Positions 54,182 through 64,000 of a DNA stretch of 64,000 bases are shown here, one piece after another. The translations under genes and the position numbers were made by a program. The notes beneath the pieces were generated by a model. The model was not told where the DNA came from. It made no database searches and worked only from the letters and a program-made list of their open reading frames with translations. The stretch is from NCBI GenBank assembly GCA_036937835.1, contig CM072880.1:19674001-19738000 (forward strand), written 5' to 3'. Position 1 is the stretch's first letter. Each line of letters starts with the position of its first letter. Source of the DNA: Pampus argenteus (lineage: Eukaryota; Chordata; Actinopteri; Scombriformes; Stromateidae).

Positions 54182-55007
54182 TCACTGCAGCACAAACAGG
54201 TAAACAGGTTTTGCAAACATGTGAACATGTGACATGTCTTTGTGTCTTATCTGCTGTAACTATTCAGATGACCTTGTATGGCTACTTTGTCAAAGCTGTG
54301 TGCCCATTTAAATTGTATGCATCCCTTGTCAGTATTTTACCTATATGCTCCCAATACTGTGCTAATATTTTACCAAGGCTTTACTGTAAGAGAGGAACTC
54401 CACCTTTTTAACATAAACGTAACTATTTGAATCAGTGAAAACAGCTATATAATGTCTTCTATGTCTGAGAAAAGAACCCTGATGATGTCATAGTGATGTC
54501 AATGAGGGTGGAGACAACATTTACAACAGAAAGCTGTGTTTACCAGGCAGAGTGGGTCTAATGAGAATACACTACTAAGTTGCATTATAGGAAATGTAGG
54601 ATTCAGTGTTTTTGAAGCTATTCTAGTGACTATATGTAAGGATATCTTGGCTTATGCTCATTCGATTTTTGACCGTTCTTTTTAAAAATCTGTCTCTTTA
54701 TTACTTATTCTATGTCAGTGGTTCCTCTCATAGCCCACAAAATATGTGTACACACAATTATCATTATTGGAAAATATTACTTGTTACTCTTATCTTCCCC
54801 AGTGTTTGAAACTGCTCTCCTCATTGATGTCCCACTCCAAACTGACAACAAATAGGTTGTTGTAGTATTTGTTTATCTGTGCTTCTGTAACAGAGTTAAT
54901 TATACACTAATCATATGTGTCACACTAATATAATATATAACAGTTTGATTTGTTTTAATTTGTTATTTGTTAAATAGTTACTACCTGACATGTCTATATA
55001 TATTTAT
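54182..55007 (+). other. steap2 3' UTR and downstream DNA
   Basis: No poly(A) signal that I would assign to steap2 with confidence. No other gene or repeat recognised. Confidence 0.4.
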
Positions 55008-55465
55008 TGTGGAACGTTGGGGCTCAGCTTTTGTAGCCCGTCGGTCACTTTTGGGGCTCTTTATATATGCGTGGCAAACTTCCACCTCTCCCCTTTTCTC
55101 TGTTGGACTTGGGAGAGGTAAGTCGCACTGTGGCCAGGTCATGCTGCTACCTTAAATTCATAGTGTAGCATACTAATGAATGTTGTTTAATTTGTGCAGG
55201 ACCTCATATTGAGTGACTGGATTTTTGCTGTTGTTCGACACATGTTTTGTCAGGTATGTTTTTTATATTTTAATGTATTTGCTCCCTCGCCCACTTTTCT
55301 CTGTTGGACTTGGGAGAGGAGCTCATATTGAGTGACCGGATTTTTGCTGTTGTTCGACACATGTTTTGTCAGTGAATAAACTGGGAGCTTCTCCAGAGAT
55401 GTTCGGGTCTGAGCTTCTTCAATTAAAAACACAACGCAGACTACTAACAAAGCTGACCAGTTACA
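55008..55465 (+). repeat. LTR-like sequence with an internal duplication, one copy carrying an intron-like segment
   Basis: TGTGGAACG opens it and CCAGTTACA closes it. A TATA-like TTTATATATGC lies at 55060-55070 and AATAAA at 55375-55380. Inside, the segment from CTTTTCTCTGTTGG to ATGTTTTGTCAG occurs twice: 55093-55117 plus 55200-55253, and 55294-55372. The first copy is split by 55118-55199. I see no target duplication and the family is not identified; a BEL- or Gypsy-type LTR is possible. Confidence 0.5.
55118..55199 (+). other. Intron-like 82-bp segment
   Basis: It begins GTAAGT, has the branch-site-like TACTAATGA near 55171, then TGTTGTTTAATTTGTGCAG at the end. The second copy of the surrounding repeat lacks exactly this segment. 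Confidence 0.5.
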
Positions 55466-56241
55466 CTTCTACTTTTTCTGTCTGGTTTTTATTACTGTAC
55501 TCCTCAGTAATATGTACATTTCTCATGCTCATATAAAGGAGACACAGCTTTGATTAGGAAATTAACACACACTTTTTATTGTCACACCGCGGTGAGACAT
55601 TTACATTACATTTATTGACTATTCTTACCACGTGTCTTGTTAGTGACATTGCAGTGTACCTGAAAACAGAACTACAGTAGCTGATGCAATTACTGAGGCT
55701 TAACTGTGAAACAGCACCACATCAAAGTCAGTTCAACAACTCATTATACACATACATGACTGATCATTGACAGTGCATTAGGTGTATGTGCACACATTAC
55801 ATCAGCACTGTCTGTAGGTATAAAGTTTCATAGTTGTTTGATTTTGTTCTATTCAATATCTTGACAACAGCATCACACATACAAAACCTTCTCTCTGCAG
55901 GTTGATTACCAGTTATCAGGATCAGGTTTATTTATATAGCAGGACGTCTCTGTGACTGCAACACATCCTCTTAATTAAAGAAGCACACAGGTCGACTGTG
56001 CACTCTGCACTCTGATGGTGGTGTATCTGTGCTGTTACTGGGAGATGGATATCTAGACCAGTGGTCAGCATGCTGCTGTATGAACTTTGCCTTCATCACA
56101 ACAGGCCACAGATCCATAATAGATAGATCATTGTCCTCATGTCCTAATTGTGAATGAAAGGGATTTTGACATGGTAAGCAAAAGCAATTGTAAGAGGGAA
56201 ACTTTCAACAAAGCTTTATTTAGGGGTGATAAATAATTTCT
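55466..56241. other. Non-coding stretch
   Basis: Nothing recognised between the LTR-like sequence and the LINE tail. Confidence 0.4.
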
Positions 56242-56436
56242 CAAATCAAATCAAATTTTATTTGTATAGCCCAAAGTCACAAAATACATTTGTCTCAGAG
56301 GGCTCGATACGAGTGAGGAAAAACTTGCCCACCAAAAAACCTTTTAACAGGGAAAAAAGGTGGAAGAAACCTCAGGAAGAGCCACAGAGGAGGGATCCCT
56401 CCCCCAGGACGGACAGACGTGCAATGATGTCACATG
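56242..56436 (-). mobile_element. LINE family A tail abutting the retroviral LTR
   Basis: AAATC repeats at 56242 followed by the family A tail, with a small deletion relative to other copies (about 34 bases missing after GAGGGCTC). It stops at ATGATGTCACATG, exactly where the retroviral LTR begins on the plus-strand map. Confidence 0.85.
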
Positions 56437-56904
56437 TGTTGTGGAGAAATTGCTGAAGTCAAATGTCAATGGTGAGGTCAGGAGGGAAGAAAGTGTTCAG
56501 GAGCCTCTGATGTCTTATGCTGTATTATTTATTGATTCTTGATCAAGGAGAAATAGAGACACAATCAGAATACACCTGAAGTGCTTAAGTCGGTCTCACA
56601 TTCTGACAAAACTCGTGATGGTGGAAATACTTTAAACCCAAAGATCACACCCAAAATACTATACGCCCCCAGAATTAGTCTGTGAATGTCTTTGACCCTT
56701 GGAGGTGTTATTATCAGCATATTCCAGTCTGGAGACACAGATGTCCGCTTACGCAGATTGGAACAGCAACAGCAAGCTATCTATTATGACTAGAAAGGCA
56801 GCAACAGGCCTCTTTCGACCCTTGCCACACATATTGAGATATAGTGGCACCAGAAGAAAGACAAACAATTAATACTGCCGAGAAGGATAGAAAATTCCAT
56901 AACA
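56437..56904 (-). mobile_element. Endogenous retrovirus 3' LTR (468 bp)
   Basis: On the minus strand it begins TGTTATGGAATTTTC at 56904, directly after a purine-rich tract AAGAGGGGAT. It carries an AATAAA signal (CAATCAATAAATAATAC region, near 56535) and ends CCACAACA at 56437, giving TGTT...AACA inverted ends. It lies downstream of the envelope fragment on the same strand. Confidence 0.7.
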
Positions 56905-57470
56905 ATCCCCTCTTATTGATCATAAGATCAATACTAACTAACGAATAATAATAATTACCAAATTTAGAGACCACCAGGGAGTACAGTCAGAATGGGATTG
57001 ACACAAACATTATAAAACATTTGTAATCACACAGAATTATTCAAAAAGACATCCATAAAAATCATCTTTCAAACAAAGCAATCGGTTTAGATTACTTCAT
57101 ACAATCAGTGAGAAACTTTAAGAACCCCTCTTATGTACCCCATCATCCCATTCCCATGATGTGTGAGTTCCACCTTCAGGCCACCAGGGACCTTTAAGAT
57201 AGCGAAGATCCCCTACAACACAAAGGTGTTAAAGATGGTCATCAGGGAGGTCACAGATCATGTGCAAATTTGCCACTGGGAGAGGAGAAAGATCAAATTT
57301 CCATGGGGTTCCATAAGACAATTGATTGAATTGACATTTACTACTGTATTACAATTGCTTTGTCCTAAATTATCAGGTCAGTCTCCTACTCCCTGAAAAC
57401 ACAAAGAAACATTTTGCAGTTCATGGGTGAACACCGGAGGCACATAAATTGAGCAATCACGTTGTGGAGT
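56905..57470 (-). other. Retroviral sequence between envelope fragment and LTR, decayed
   Basis: Immediately after the envelope stop the same frame stays open for about another 32 codons, then several stops follow. I do not recognise a transmembrane subunit with a fusion peptide or CX6CC motif, so that part is either decayed beyond reading or deleted. Confidence 0.45.
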
Positions 57471-58438
57471 TCATTCCGTCTGTTGTGGCACTGAGCAGTT
57501 ACGCTTCTGTATCTGAACTGACTCTATGGACCTAGCACCGGACCACGGCTGCATAGAAACTAGGGCCTCCACCATTAAAGATGCAATATATAGTTGGGGA
57601 ACACACACCTTATCTCCGAGAGGTTTTGAACAGTTTGTTTGGGCCAAAACTATTTGAACTCTATATTCAAAACCTAATTTTACATACATCTGTATATGAA
57701 TAATGCGAAATAGTGTAGTATAATTGAAACCGCTCGGTAGGTACTGTTCATTAACAGTTTTAGCAACGTATAAGACAATTTCAGCATTACGTGAATACTT
57801 TGCAGAACCTACAGGGTATGCAGGAGTATAGCACTCATCTGCTTCATCTTCAAATCTCATGGCCAAATTATTCCAATTGAACATTTCATAATCCGCTCTA
57901 GTGAATGGAATTGGATGAGACATTGGTGAGTATATGGACGAAGGCATATTTTGACATAGCCAACAGTTACTCAGATTACGATCGTGAGCATAATCACCAA
58001 GGGCCGAATTAGTTTTTTGCACTAGAGTTTGAGAAACTTCACCTGTACCTCCATCACGCCTTGTTGATTTAGGTTTGGCTGCCTCAAGTGTATTTATGGA
58101 AGAAAAATAACCAGCATAGAGAAACCTATCACCTTCATCTATTTTTTCCTCATCAGAGGTTTTACAGCTGTACGCCTCCCCTGGGAAATCTTGGTAATTA
58201 ACATTCCACAATTTACAATCTGGGTCATTTTTCAATTGCAGTTTGGTGAAACACCACAGCTCCAGAGGTTCAATCATAGACACTGTAGGTGTGAATGTTA
58301 CCTTCATTAACCTGGATGCACTCAACTCCGTCTTAATCAGAGCTTTATCATGCATTTTCCACGACCATTTACCTTGGGAGAAAATCAAGTGGGGGGCCAC
58401 ATAACAATCATTCTCATCACATCTGTCAATTGTGAGTT
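57471..58438 (-). pseudogene. Endogenous retrovirus envelope, surface-subunit-like fragment
   Basis: A continuous minus-strand frame of about 320 codons from the Gypsy junction (58438) to a TGA at 57471. It is Cys-rich, with potential N-glycosylation sites and paired cysteines (for example CWLCQ). This fits a surface glycoprotein but is only weakly like any env family I know. Its N-terminal side is cut by the Gypsy insertion. Position between integrase and LTR on the same strand is the main support. It is truncated and lacks a recognisable membrane anchor, so it is not a functional entry protein. Confidence 0.6.
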
Positions 58439-58552
58439 ATCCCTCTCCCCGAGCCAAGACCCCTTATTCCTTTTCCCCCCAATAAAATTCAATTTTCCAC
58501 TACTCGCTCTTGGGTCCCCCTCGTGAGTCTGTCACAGAACAATCTGGCCACA

Positions 58553-59282
58553 ATGGACCCAGCGGACGTGGATTCAATTCGTCGTGCTCTGTCTTCCCAG
58601 GGGACCTTACTTGGACAACATGACAAGCTCCTACAGGAAGTAGTGGATTCTCTACGGGCATTGAACGCCAGTGTTTCCCAGCTCACCGCTCCTTCTGAGG
58701 CTCCCCCTGTTTCACCCCCTGCTTCACCCCCTGCTCAGTCCAGTCCAGCTCCACCTTGCACCTGGCGAGCCAGGAGCCTGTGGACAGTTTTTGTTCCAGT
58801 GCGCTTTGGTGTTTCAGCAGCAATCAGCAACATATAGCTCAGGTCAGTCACGTATTGCTTTATTATGGGCTTGCTTACTGGGAGAGCAGCTCAGTTCGTC
58901 AAAGCACTGTGGGATAGAGCCTCCCCCGTTCTCTCCTCTTACCCTCAATTTGTGGCAGAGTTAAAGAAGGTTTTCGACTGTCCTGTTCAAGGCAAGGAAG
59001 CTTCTAGCAAGCTTTTTTCTTTTCGCCAGGGCTCCAGGTCAGTTGCAGACTATTCCATTGAGTTCAGGATATTGGCAGCAGAAAGTGGGTGGGGGAAGGG
59101 TAGCATTGCAGGGAGCATATATGAATGGATTGGCGGATTACATTAAGGATGAGCTAGCGGCAAGGGATGAGACAGAGGATTTAGACTCCCTTATTTTCCT
59201 AGCTACCGACTTGATAATCGTCTCCGGCAGCGCCGCAAAGAGAAAGCAGTCCGTCCACAAACTCCCTTGTATCTCCCTCTGA
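58553..59282 (+). pseudogene. Gypsy gag (frameshifted, knuckle deleted)
   Basis: It starts MDPADVDSIRRALSSQ, continues with LLGQHDKLLQEVVDSLRAL, then shifts frame near 58760-58840 (capsid piece TGRAAQFVKALWDRASPVL). A second shift near 59090 leads to IKDELAARDETEDLDSLI. The zinc knuckle seen in the relative at 39.8 kb is absent because of a deletion between MQLGRALPC and the protease region. Confidence 0.8.
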
Positions 59283-62071
59283 ACCTGCCTGTGCCACAAC
59301 CTAGCCTCACTCCCCGAGCCATCCCCTCTGCCAAGCCCCTCTCCAGTGACTCCCCCAGCTCCTCCTCTCCTCTACCCCCTGATGAACCCATGCAGCTGGG
59401 CCGGGCACTTCCTTGCCTCTTGTCCCCATCGGCCAAAAGGAGAGGCTCGTCAGTAGCAGTGGGGATTCTGTCGAGCCAAACTCCTTCTTCTCCAAGCCCC
59501 CGACCCAGAATGCAGCTCGATGCCACATTGTGTTGGAATCAATTGTCTCTGCCCCTACTCACCTTGCTTGACTCCGGTGCAGATGAAAGTTTCATGGATA
59601 CCACTCTGGCTGCTCAGACGGGCATCACCAGTGAGCCCCTGGATGTTCCCCTGAAGGCTAACGCTCTCAACGGCCACCTCCTTGCCCATGTGACACACCG
59701 TACCAAACCCATACCCCTCATCTTGTCTGGTAATCATCGTGAGTGTATCCAGTTCCATCTAATATCCTCCCCTAGTGCTCCCATCGTCTTAGGTCACCCC
59801 TGGCTCCGTAAACACAATCCCCATATCGACTGGTCGGCTGGTAAATTGGTAAGCTGGAGCCCCTTTTGCCATTCAACCTGCTTGCAGTCTGCCCTTGCGC
59901 CAGCAGAGGCCACTGTTTCCCCTCCTACCCTGGAACCCCCAGATCTGTCAGCAGTCCCAGCTGTCTATCACGATTTGGGTGAGGTTTTCAGCAAACAGCG
60001 TGCTCTCTCCCTTCCCCCTCATTGTCCTTATGACTGCTCTGTTGACCTCCTCCCTGGTGCTCCCCTGCCTTCTAGTCGCCTGTTTAACCTTTCCCGTCCA
60101 GAGAGAGAGGCAATGGAGCAGTACATTCATGAATCCCTGGCTACTGGAATCATCCGTCCGTCATTTTCCCCAGTTGGAGCAGGTTTCTTCTTTGTGTCCA
60201 AGAAGGATCACACTCTCCGCCCCTGCATCGACTACAGAGGTATGAATGCCATCACAGTAAAAAATAAGTATCCCTTGCCCCTCATTAATTCAGCATTCGA
60301 ACCCATTCAGAAAGCCACCATCTTTTCAAAACTGGACTTAAGGAACGCTTACCACCTCGTCAGGATCAAGGAAGGAGATGAATGGAAAACAGCCTTCAAC
60401 GCCCCCGCCGTGTTCCAAGCTCTGGTAAACAATGTACTCCGTGACTTCCTCAACAGAACCGTGTTCGTCTACCTTGACGACATTCTCATCTTCTCCCAGA
60501 CCTCCGACGAACACATCCAGCATGTCCGACAGGTACTCCAAAGGCTTCTAGAAAACAAACTTTTTGTGAAAGCAGAGAAGTGTGAGTTCCATGTCAATTC
60601 AGTGTCCTTTCTGGGGTACATCCTAGAGAGTGGTCAAATGAAGACGGACCCTGCCAAGATCCAGGCAGTGGCTAACTGGCCTCGACCCACATCAGTGAAG
60701 CAGCTCCAGCAGTTCTTTGGCTTCGCTAATTTTTACCGCCGCTTCATCCGGAACTACAGTCGTGTGGCTGCACCCCTGACTAAAGCCAGATGCCCTCTCC
60801 CGCAAGTTTTCCTCTGAGGAGGCACCCTCCACCCCAGACACCATCCTTCCTGCTTCTTGTGTGGTGGCAGCAGTTACGTGGGAGATTGAGTCCATCGTCA
60901 GGGATGCCCAACAAGCGCAGCCAGACCCAGGTAATGGGCCCCCTAACTGTCTCTTTGTGCCTGACTCAGCCCGCTCCCAGGTCTTCCAGTGGGGGCACAC
61001 TTCCTGAATTGCCTGTCACCCTGGGACTGCCCGTACCCTCTCCCTCCTTAAACGGCACTTCTGGTGCCCTTTAATGGACTCTGACACTCGTGCCTTTGTC
61101 TCTGCCTGTACTGTGTGTGCCCATGCCAAAGCTACTCATCAACCACCTGCCGGGTTGCTCCGTCCCTTGCCAGTCCCAGCTCGTCCTTGGTCCCACATAG
61201 CCCTCGACTTCGTCACCGGACTTCCACCTTCACAAGGTAACACCACCATTCTGACTATTGTGGACCGATTCTCTAAATCTGTGCACTTTGTGCCTCTCCC
61301 CAAGCTTCCCACGGCCCTGGAAACAGCTGACCTGCTGGTGAATAACGTCTTCCGCCTCCATGGCATACCATCCGACATTGTGTCTGACCGGGGTCCTCAA
61401 TTCATCTCGCAAGTCTGGAAAGCATTCTGTAAGGCCCTCGGTGCTTCGGTGAGTCTGTCTTCTGGTTACCACCCATAGACTAATGGTCAGGCAGAGCGGG
61501 CCAACCAGGAACTCGGCGCTGCGCTTCGATGTGTTGCCTTTAGGAACCCCTCCTCCTGGAGCACTTGTCTGCCATGGGTTGAGTACGCACACAACTCCCT
61601 CTCGACTGCCTCCACAGGTATGTCTCCATTTGAGTGTGCCATGGGTTTCCAACCACCTCTATTTCCAGCCACAGAGAATGACATCTCAGTCCCTTCAGTT
61701 CAAGCCCATCTTCACCATTGCCGTAGGGTCTGGAGGGATGCTCGTGCTGCCTTGCTCCGCACTGCTGACCGTAATCGCCGTATTGCTAACCGCCATAGAA
61801 CACCAGCCCCTGTCTACAAACCAGGTCAGGAAGTTTGGCTTTCTTCTAGAGATCTCCCTTTGCAAACCTCCTCCAAGAAGCTCACACCCCGTTATGTTGG
61901 CCCGTATACGGTACTTTCAGTCATAAATCCCACTGCTGTTAAGCTCAAGCTCCCTCCTCACATGAGGGTTCACCCTGTCTTTCATGTGTCTCAGTTGAAG
62001 CCTGTCTCCACTAGCCCACTGTCTCCTCCAGCTGTGGCCCCGCCTGTGTGCTGGCGTGGGCGTGGCCACCT
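59283..62071 (+). pseudogene. Gypsy pol: protease, partial RT, integrase
   Basis: A long frame (to 60817) holds protease LLDSGADESFMD, GHPWLRKHNPHIDWSAG, EVFSKQRALSLPPH, the RT segments FSKLDLRNAYHLVR and YLDDILIFS, and FFGFANFYRRFIRNYSR. Relative to the other copy, 17 codons before APAVFQ are missing in frame, and about 460 bases covering RNase H are missing near 60785. The integrase then shows ACTVCAHAKATHQPPAGLL (zinc finger), DFVTGLP, SDRGPQF and, after a TAG at about 61477, AERANQELGAAL. The GPY-type tail is RYVGPYTVLSVINPT. Not functional. Confidence 0.85.
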
Positions 62072-62568
62072 TGTCACTCACTCTCAGCTCCTGGATTCCT
62101 CCACACCTGCCTGCCATCAGCTCATCAACTCCCTCAGCCTCCACACCTGCCATCCATCAGCTCATCCCCTCTGCAGTATATCAGCACTGGCTTTTCCAGA
62201 TTGTTGTCAACCCTCCGTGGTGCGAACTTCGGCTCCTCAGCGGTACCTACATAAAACGGCTACCTTGTTTTTTGACCTGTTAACCAACCCTCCTTTCTTG
62301 TCTCTCAGGATCATCCTCGTCTGCCCTCCAGTTTTCCAGCCACCCCTGCCTTCCACTCTACCAGCCACCCTCCAGCTCCAAGCCACCCCTGCCTTCCACT
62401 CTCTCAGCCACCCTCCAGCTCCAAGCCACCCCTGCCTTCCACTCTGCCTCCCACGCCGACCAGTCCCGTGTCCCTCTCCCACGAGCCAAGACCCCTTATT
62501 CCTTTTCCCCCCAATAAAATTCAATTTTCCACTACTCGCTCTTGGGTCCCCCTCGTGAGTCTGTCACA
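62072..62568 (+). repeat. Gypsy 3' LTR (497 bp)
   Basis: It starts TGTCACTCACTC and ends GAGTCTGTCACA. It contains CCCCAATAAAATTC (poly(A) signal) near its end and a tandem C-rich repeat (CCACCCTCCAGCTCCAAG, units near 62360-62430). The last 98 bases match the 5' LTR fragment at 58439-58536 almost perfectly. Confidence 0.8.
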
Positions 62569-64000
62569 GCCCCTCTTTTTGGGGTGAGGGGTCAATGACA
62601 CCGACTGTGTCCTGAGCAGGAAAGCCTCCCTGCTCTTTGCTTTGCGGAGTCTGAGAGCCGTCCCGCTCCCCACGATCCAGAAAGCCCCGATCAGCTCCTT
62701 GTCCAAGAAGACGAAAAGTAACCTCCCGGTTACTCGCCAGGGTTCAGCATTCTTTCGCCAGCGGTTGGTGGAGCCAACCTGCACCTTGTGGCCATTCTGC
62801 TCTGCCCTCGACTTTTAGGGCAGTCCTAGTTGTCAGCAACACCTGGTAGGGACCTTTCCACCTGGGAGACAAAGACAACTTTTCCAGACATTTGATTAAT
62901 ACAAAATCTCCTTCCTTAAAAGGATGAATTGGCTCCCCAGAGGGCTTTGGGAGCCTGTCAGCTACCTGGAAATGATATTTTTTTTAAATTTCAGTTAGTC
63001 TTTTCACATATTCAGTCATAAACTCATCCGTCCAAAGCAGAGAAGTTTTGTGTGGTGTCAAAGGGGGACTTATCCCTGTGGACATTGGTCTCCCCATTAA
63101 CACTTCATGAGGACTTAGTCCTGTTGTTGCACTTGGTGCGCTTCGGATGGAATACAACACAATAGGCAGTGCATCAGGCCATTTTAGACCTGTTGTCAGC
63201 ACTGTTTTGGTCAACCAATCTTTGATAGTTGTGTTCATTCTCTCAACTTGATCAGAACTTTGTGGGTGATATAGAACATGTAACTGCCACTTGAACCCTA
63301 AGATATCTGACAGACCCTGCGTTATTCTTGATACAAAAGCCGGACCTCTGTCACTATCTATTCCCTGTGGCACTCCAAACTAGGGATCACCTCTTTTAGC
63401 AGACACTTAACAACTGTTCGAGCGTCTTCTTTCCTTGTCGCGAAAGACTCAACCCATTTTGAGAATCGATCTGTCACAACTAACAAATATTTGTAGCCTT
63501 GACAACTTGGCATATGTACAAAGTCAATTTGCAAATTTACAAAGGGACCTGTTGGAGGTTCCAGATGGTCATGCTTCACTGTGCTATTCTTCTTTCTGGT
63601 CTGTCTACAAGTGTTTGTGAGACTTGTGTAATGCCTGGTGCAAACGATTGTGAACGAATAACATCATTTATCACCCCTCTTCCGACATGTATTGGTCCAT
63701 GTGCTACACGTGCCAAGACATGTAGGAGAGTTCTTGGGCAAACTGGTCACCCATCCGGGTGGAGCCACAAGCCAGACTCTGAATCAACTGCACTATGCAG
63801 GCTCTACTAAGAGCATACAGTTCAGCTGCTTGGGCTGAAGTTCCATGAGGCAAATATCCTGCTTCAATGACTTCAGAATCATTTACTACTGCATAACCAG
63901 CCATATGTACGTTGTCAGATGGTCTGCTAGCCGAACCATCAGTATAAAAAACCATATCAGAGGTATCGGTGTTTGCAGCAGATCTGGTCTCAGAGATGTG
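62569..64000 (-). pseudogene. Endogenous retrovirus pol end: RNase H and integrase (continues past window)
   Basis: On the minus strand from the window edge: an RNase H frame with YTDGSA and QAAELYAL, ended by a stop near 63704. A decayed zinc-finger region of integrase follows (63580-63700), then the catalytic core with its first Asp in LQIDFVHMP, the second in SDRGPAF after a frame change near 63370, and Glu in VERMN. The C-terminal domain has SPRWKGPYQV near 62860. Stops and frameshifts make it inactive. The layout (RNase H, integrase, env) and motifs are those of gamma/epsilon-like fish retroviruses; the genus is not resolved. Gag, protease, RT and the 5' LTR would lie beyond 64000. Confidence 0.78.

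Larger units (their letters stand above)
58439..62568 (+). mobile_element. Chromovirus-type Gypsy retrotransposon inserted in the retrovirus
   Basis: A 98-base piece of the 5' LTR (58439-58536), candidate primer site GAACAATCTGGCC (58537-58549), gag from ATG 58553, protease, RT, integrase and the 3' LTR (62072-62568). RNase H and most of the chromodomain region are deleted. It is a close relative of the copy at 38-43 kb. The 5' LTR has lost about 400 bases at its outer end, so no target duplication can be read. Confidence 0.85.

Noticed and set aside
63704..63955. Host RNase H gene
   Set aside because: The motif context and the integrase downstream on the same strand show it is retroviral pol.

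Overview
The window is vertebrate nuclear DNA, almost certainly from a teleost fish, probably a percomorph. It has three split genes with GT-AG introns whose products match vertebrate proteins, plus dense fish-type transposable elements: Rex1- and L2/CR1-like LINEs, an L1-like LINE, chromodomain Gypsy elements, Tc1-like and hAT-like DNA transposons, a tRNA-derived SINE, an endogenous retrovirus and long tetranucleotide microsatellites. There is no bacterial operon, CRISPR array or other prokaryotic feature.

Host genes. (1) A 57-bp first coding exon of calponin 3 (cnn3) lies on the minus strand at 12525-12581. I found no other cnn3 exon, so 1-12524 is read as its first intron. (2) alg14, the membrane subunit of the second N-glycosylation GlcNAc transferase, is complete on the minus strand at 24377-34649 in four exons (214 residues). 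An 8.3-kb last intron holds a LINE remnant and a Tc1 element inside an hAT element. (3) steap2, a six-transmembrane metalloreductase, is complete on the plus strand at 37128-54181 in five coding exons (515 residues). Its first listed intron (10.8 kb) holds a Gypsy element, an L1-like element and other remnants; a later intron holds a Tc1-like element. cnn3 and alg14 are also neighbours in human, but steap2 beside them is not the human arrangement.

Mobile layer. One LINE family ('family A': RT motif YADDTQLYLS, a 3' UTR with a TATC/GATA microsatellite, and a tail of AAATC/GATTT repeats) occurs about ten times. A copy interrupts a Gypsy gag gene (15437-17410) and is itself interrupted by another tail; a 134-bp tail interrupts a second Gypsy RT (40658-40791); one copy shows a 5' inversion (19745-20950). 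A nearly intact Rex1-type LINE (21588-24255) ends just past the alg14 poly(A) signal.

Right end (56437-64000). A minus-strand endogenous retrovirus (RNase H, integrase, envelope fragment, 468-bp LTR) is split by a plus-strand Gypsy element inserted between the integrase end and envelope, and its LTR ends abruptly in family A LINE sequence. All element genes seen are broken or truncated. I see no new functional system. The most unusual sequence is an LTR-like repeat at 55008-55465, in which one copy carries an 82-bp segment with all the marks of a spliceosomal intron and its neighbour lacks exactly that segment.
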